7,146 nt of DNA from Chitinophagaceae bacterium (GTDB taxonomy: Bacteria; Bacteroidota; Bacteroidia; Chitinophagales; Chitinophagaceae), in the NCBI GenBank assembly GCA_019454915.1, contig JACFNM010000214.1:1-7146 (forward strand), in the 5' to 3' direction. Under the pieces are notes generated by a model. The model saw only the letters and a list, made by a program, of their open reading frames with translations, was not told the origin of the DNA and searched no databases. The number at the start of each line of letters is the position of its first letter. The stretch's first letter is position 1. A program made the translations under genes and the position numbers. Shown here one piece after another: positions 5,734 to 7,146 of the stretch.

Positions 5734-7146
5734 CTACAATGAATTTTTTCCCCTGGACAATAATCTCCTGTAATTGGTGAAAATGGCGTCTTTGGTAACA
5801 AAGCCGAGATACTTTCCCTCCAGGTCTGTTACCGGAAGAATATGTCTCTCTAATTTATCCATGTGCTGCATGACCTCCCTCATCGGCGTATTAATCCTGG
5901 TGAAGTTGGTGACAGGTTGAACAAATTCAGACAGGGGGCGATGGGCATGTATTCCCCCGTTCTCTAACAGGGCTTCAAGAAGAACATCAATACTCAGCGT
6001 ACCTATCAGTTTTCCCGCACCACTCACTACCGGGAATACCGTCCGGTCGGAATGGATAATGTCCTCCCTCCTCTTTTCCGGTGTATCATCCGGATGCAGC
6101 ACCACAAAGTCTTTGTCCATCACGTGGCGGAGTTTGATCCGCGACAGGATGCCGGTATCCTGATTCTCGTCAACTTCCATCCCTCCCTGTAAAGCAATGG
6201 GCTTCGTATAAATAGAATACTTACGAATGCCCTTATTGATAAAATAGGCAATGGCAGAAACCACCATCAGCGGAACCATCAACACATAGCTGCCGGTGAT
6301 TTCCGCACTCAGGAATATTCCCGTAAGCGGCGCGTGCATCACCCCGCTGATAGAAGCAGCCATACCTACCACGATAAAATGCGTAACGTTCAGATGAAAG
6401 AAGCCGGTTTGATTGAGCGCGAAAGCAAAAATAAAGCCCATCAGCGCGCCAATCACCACGCTCGGCCCAAACATCCCGCCGTTACCGCCACTGCCCATAG
6501 TCACCGCCGAAGCAACTGTTTTCCCCACGAGGGTCAAAACGGCAAACAGGATCAATACCCACGTGTATTGCCGGTAACCGGCAAACATGCTGTTGGTCAA
6601 TAAAGACGGATAGTGCCCATCCAGCAGGGGCTGAATATTAATATAACCTTCCCCGTACAAAGCAGGGAAAATGGCGATGAGGGCGCCGAGACAAATACCT
6701 CCGATAAGAATCTTAACCCGGTAGTCTCCTATCCGGCTGAGGCGTTTATGAATCCACTCGTTGGTAAAAGCATAATACACCGTATATAAACCGCTGGCGA
6801 TACCAAACAGCACATAAATCCAGAACCCATCCGTCGTCCAGGAATCGGTTACATACACAAAAAGCGGCTTATTATAAACCATCCAGGACACAACAGAAGC
6901 CACTGCCGAGGAAATCAGTAAAGGCGTAATAGCCGGAATAGAAAACGTGGGTAACAACACTTCTACGGCGAAGAGCATTCCCGCCACGGGGCTGTCAAAA
7001 GCGCCCGATATACCTGCGGCGCCTCCACAAGCCAGTAACAGGGTAACCTCCCGGTACTTTAATCCAAATAGCCGGCCCAGGTTGGAACCCACGGCGGCCC
7101 CACTGGCCACCGAAGGGGATTCCAGTCCCGCAGAGCCGCCCATGCC
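5734..7146 (-). CDS. ClC-family chloride channel/transporter with C-terminal CBS pair (5' end missing)
   Basis: The frame is open at the right edge; the ATG at 7141-7143 follows an in-frame Gly codon inside a conserved motif, so it is internal and roughly 140 N-terminal residues are missing. Counting that Met as 1, GLESP (6-10) is the GREGP selectivity motif with the gating glutamate E8 kept. FDSPVAGMLFAVEV (49-62) is the FNxPLAGxLFxxEE region, with V62 where ClC-ec1 has its internal proton glutamate E203. GNGGMFGP (220-227) is the GGxFxP motif, and Y309 is placed like the central chloride-binding Tyr445. Multiple hydrophobic helices run to about residue 304. Two CBS domains (about 337-396 and 405-462) form a cytoplasmic nucleotide-sensing module. 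The protein sits in the inner membrane and moves chloride or other small anions, as a channel or an H+-coupled exchanger. It ends 115 bases before the AsnB-like operon on the same strand. No clear terminator hairpin follows it, so some read-through is possible. Confidence 0.92.
   Translation of the reverse strand, partial: GMGGSAGLESPSVASGAAVGSNLGRLFGLKYREVTLLLACGGAAGISGAFDSPVAGMLFAVEVLLPTFSIPAITPLLISSAVASVVSWMVYNKPLFVYVTDSWTTDGFWIYVLFGIASGLYTVYYAFTNEWIHKRLSRIGDYRVKILIGGICLGALIAIFPALYGEGYINIQPLLDGHYPSLLTNSMFAGYRQYTWVLILFAVLTLVGKTVASAVTMGSGGNGGMFGPSVVIGALMGFIFAFALNQTGFFHLNVTHFIVVGMAASISGVMHAPLTGIFLSAEITGSYVLMVPLMVVSAIAYFINKGIRKYSIYTKPIALQGGMEVDENQDTGILSRIKLRHVMDKDFVVLHPDDTPEKRREDIIHSDRTVFPVVSGAGKLIGTLSIDVLLEALLENGGIHAHRPLSEFVQPVTNFTRINTPMREVMQHMDKLERHILPVTDLEGKYLGFVTKDAIFTNYRRLLSRGKNSL

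Noticed and set aside
4944..5780. A 278-codon open frame on the plus strand, antisense to the AsnB-like gene and its promoter.
   Set aside because: It lies opposite a gene with intact catalytic motifs, has no recognisable domain, is rich in His, Arg and Lys as antisense frames often are, and runs through the promoter region into the end of the ClC gene.

Overview
The window (7146 bases) looks like chromosomal DNA of a member of the Bacteroidota, possibly a Chitinophaga- or Sphingobacteria-like lineage. This rests on three things: a good match to the Bacteroidota promoter (TTTTG, 20 bases, TACATTTG) before the central operon, no Shine-Dalgarno sequences before the starts, and the protein types present. 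The genus assignment is inference. No RNA genes, CRISPR arrays, insertion sequences or integrase genes are visible, and coding density is very high.

Layout. (1) Bases 1-1811, plus strand: the 3' part of a large secreted-type CRTAC1 protein (VCBS/FG-GAP repeats, ASPIC/UnbV domain, long C-terminal region), cut by the left edge. (2) Bases 1849-5618, minus strand: a compact operon of three overlapping genes. In transcription order these are an asparagine-synthase-like ATP-dependent ligase without the glutaminase nucleophile, a radical SAM enzyme resembling the archaeosine-type (RaSEA/TIGR01210) family, and a flavin-dependent halogenase-family flavoprotein. (3) Bases 5619-5733: a 115-base intergenic region holding the operon promoter and a pair of direct repeats upstream of it. 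(4) Bases 5734-7146, minus strand: the 3' two thirds of a ClC-family chloride channel/transporter with two C-terminal CBS domains, cut by the right edge.

The three-gene operon is the notable part. Overlaps of 8 and up to 14 bases point to translational coupling and a shared job. The three chemistries are acyl-adenylate amide formation, radical chemistry, and flavin-dependent halogenation or oxygenation. Together they read as a small biosynthetic or modification cassette, not housekeeping metabolism. No carrier protein, precursor peptide, exporter or regulator gene lies in the window, so the substrate is unknown. The flanking CRTAC1 and ClC genes show no clear functional tie to it; the CRTAC1 gene is convergent and the ClC gene is separated by the promoter region.
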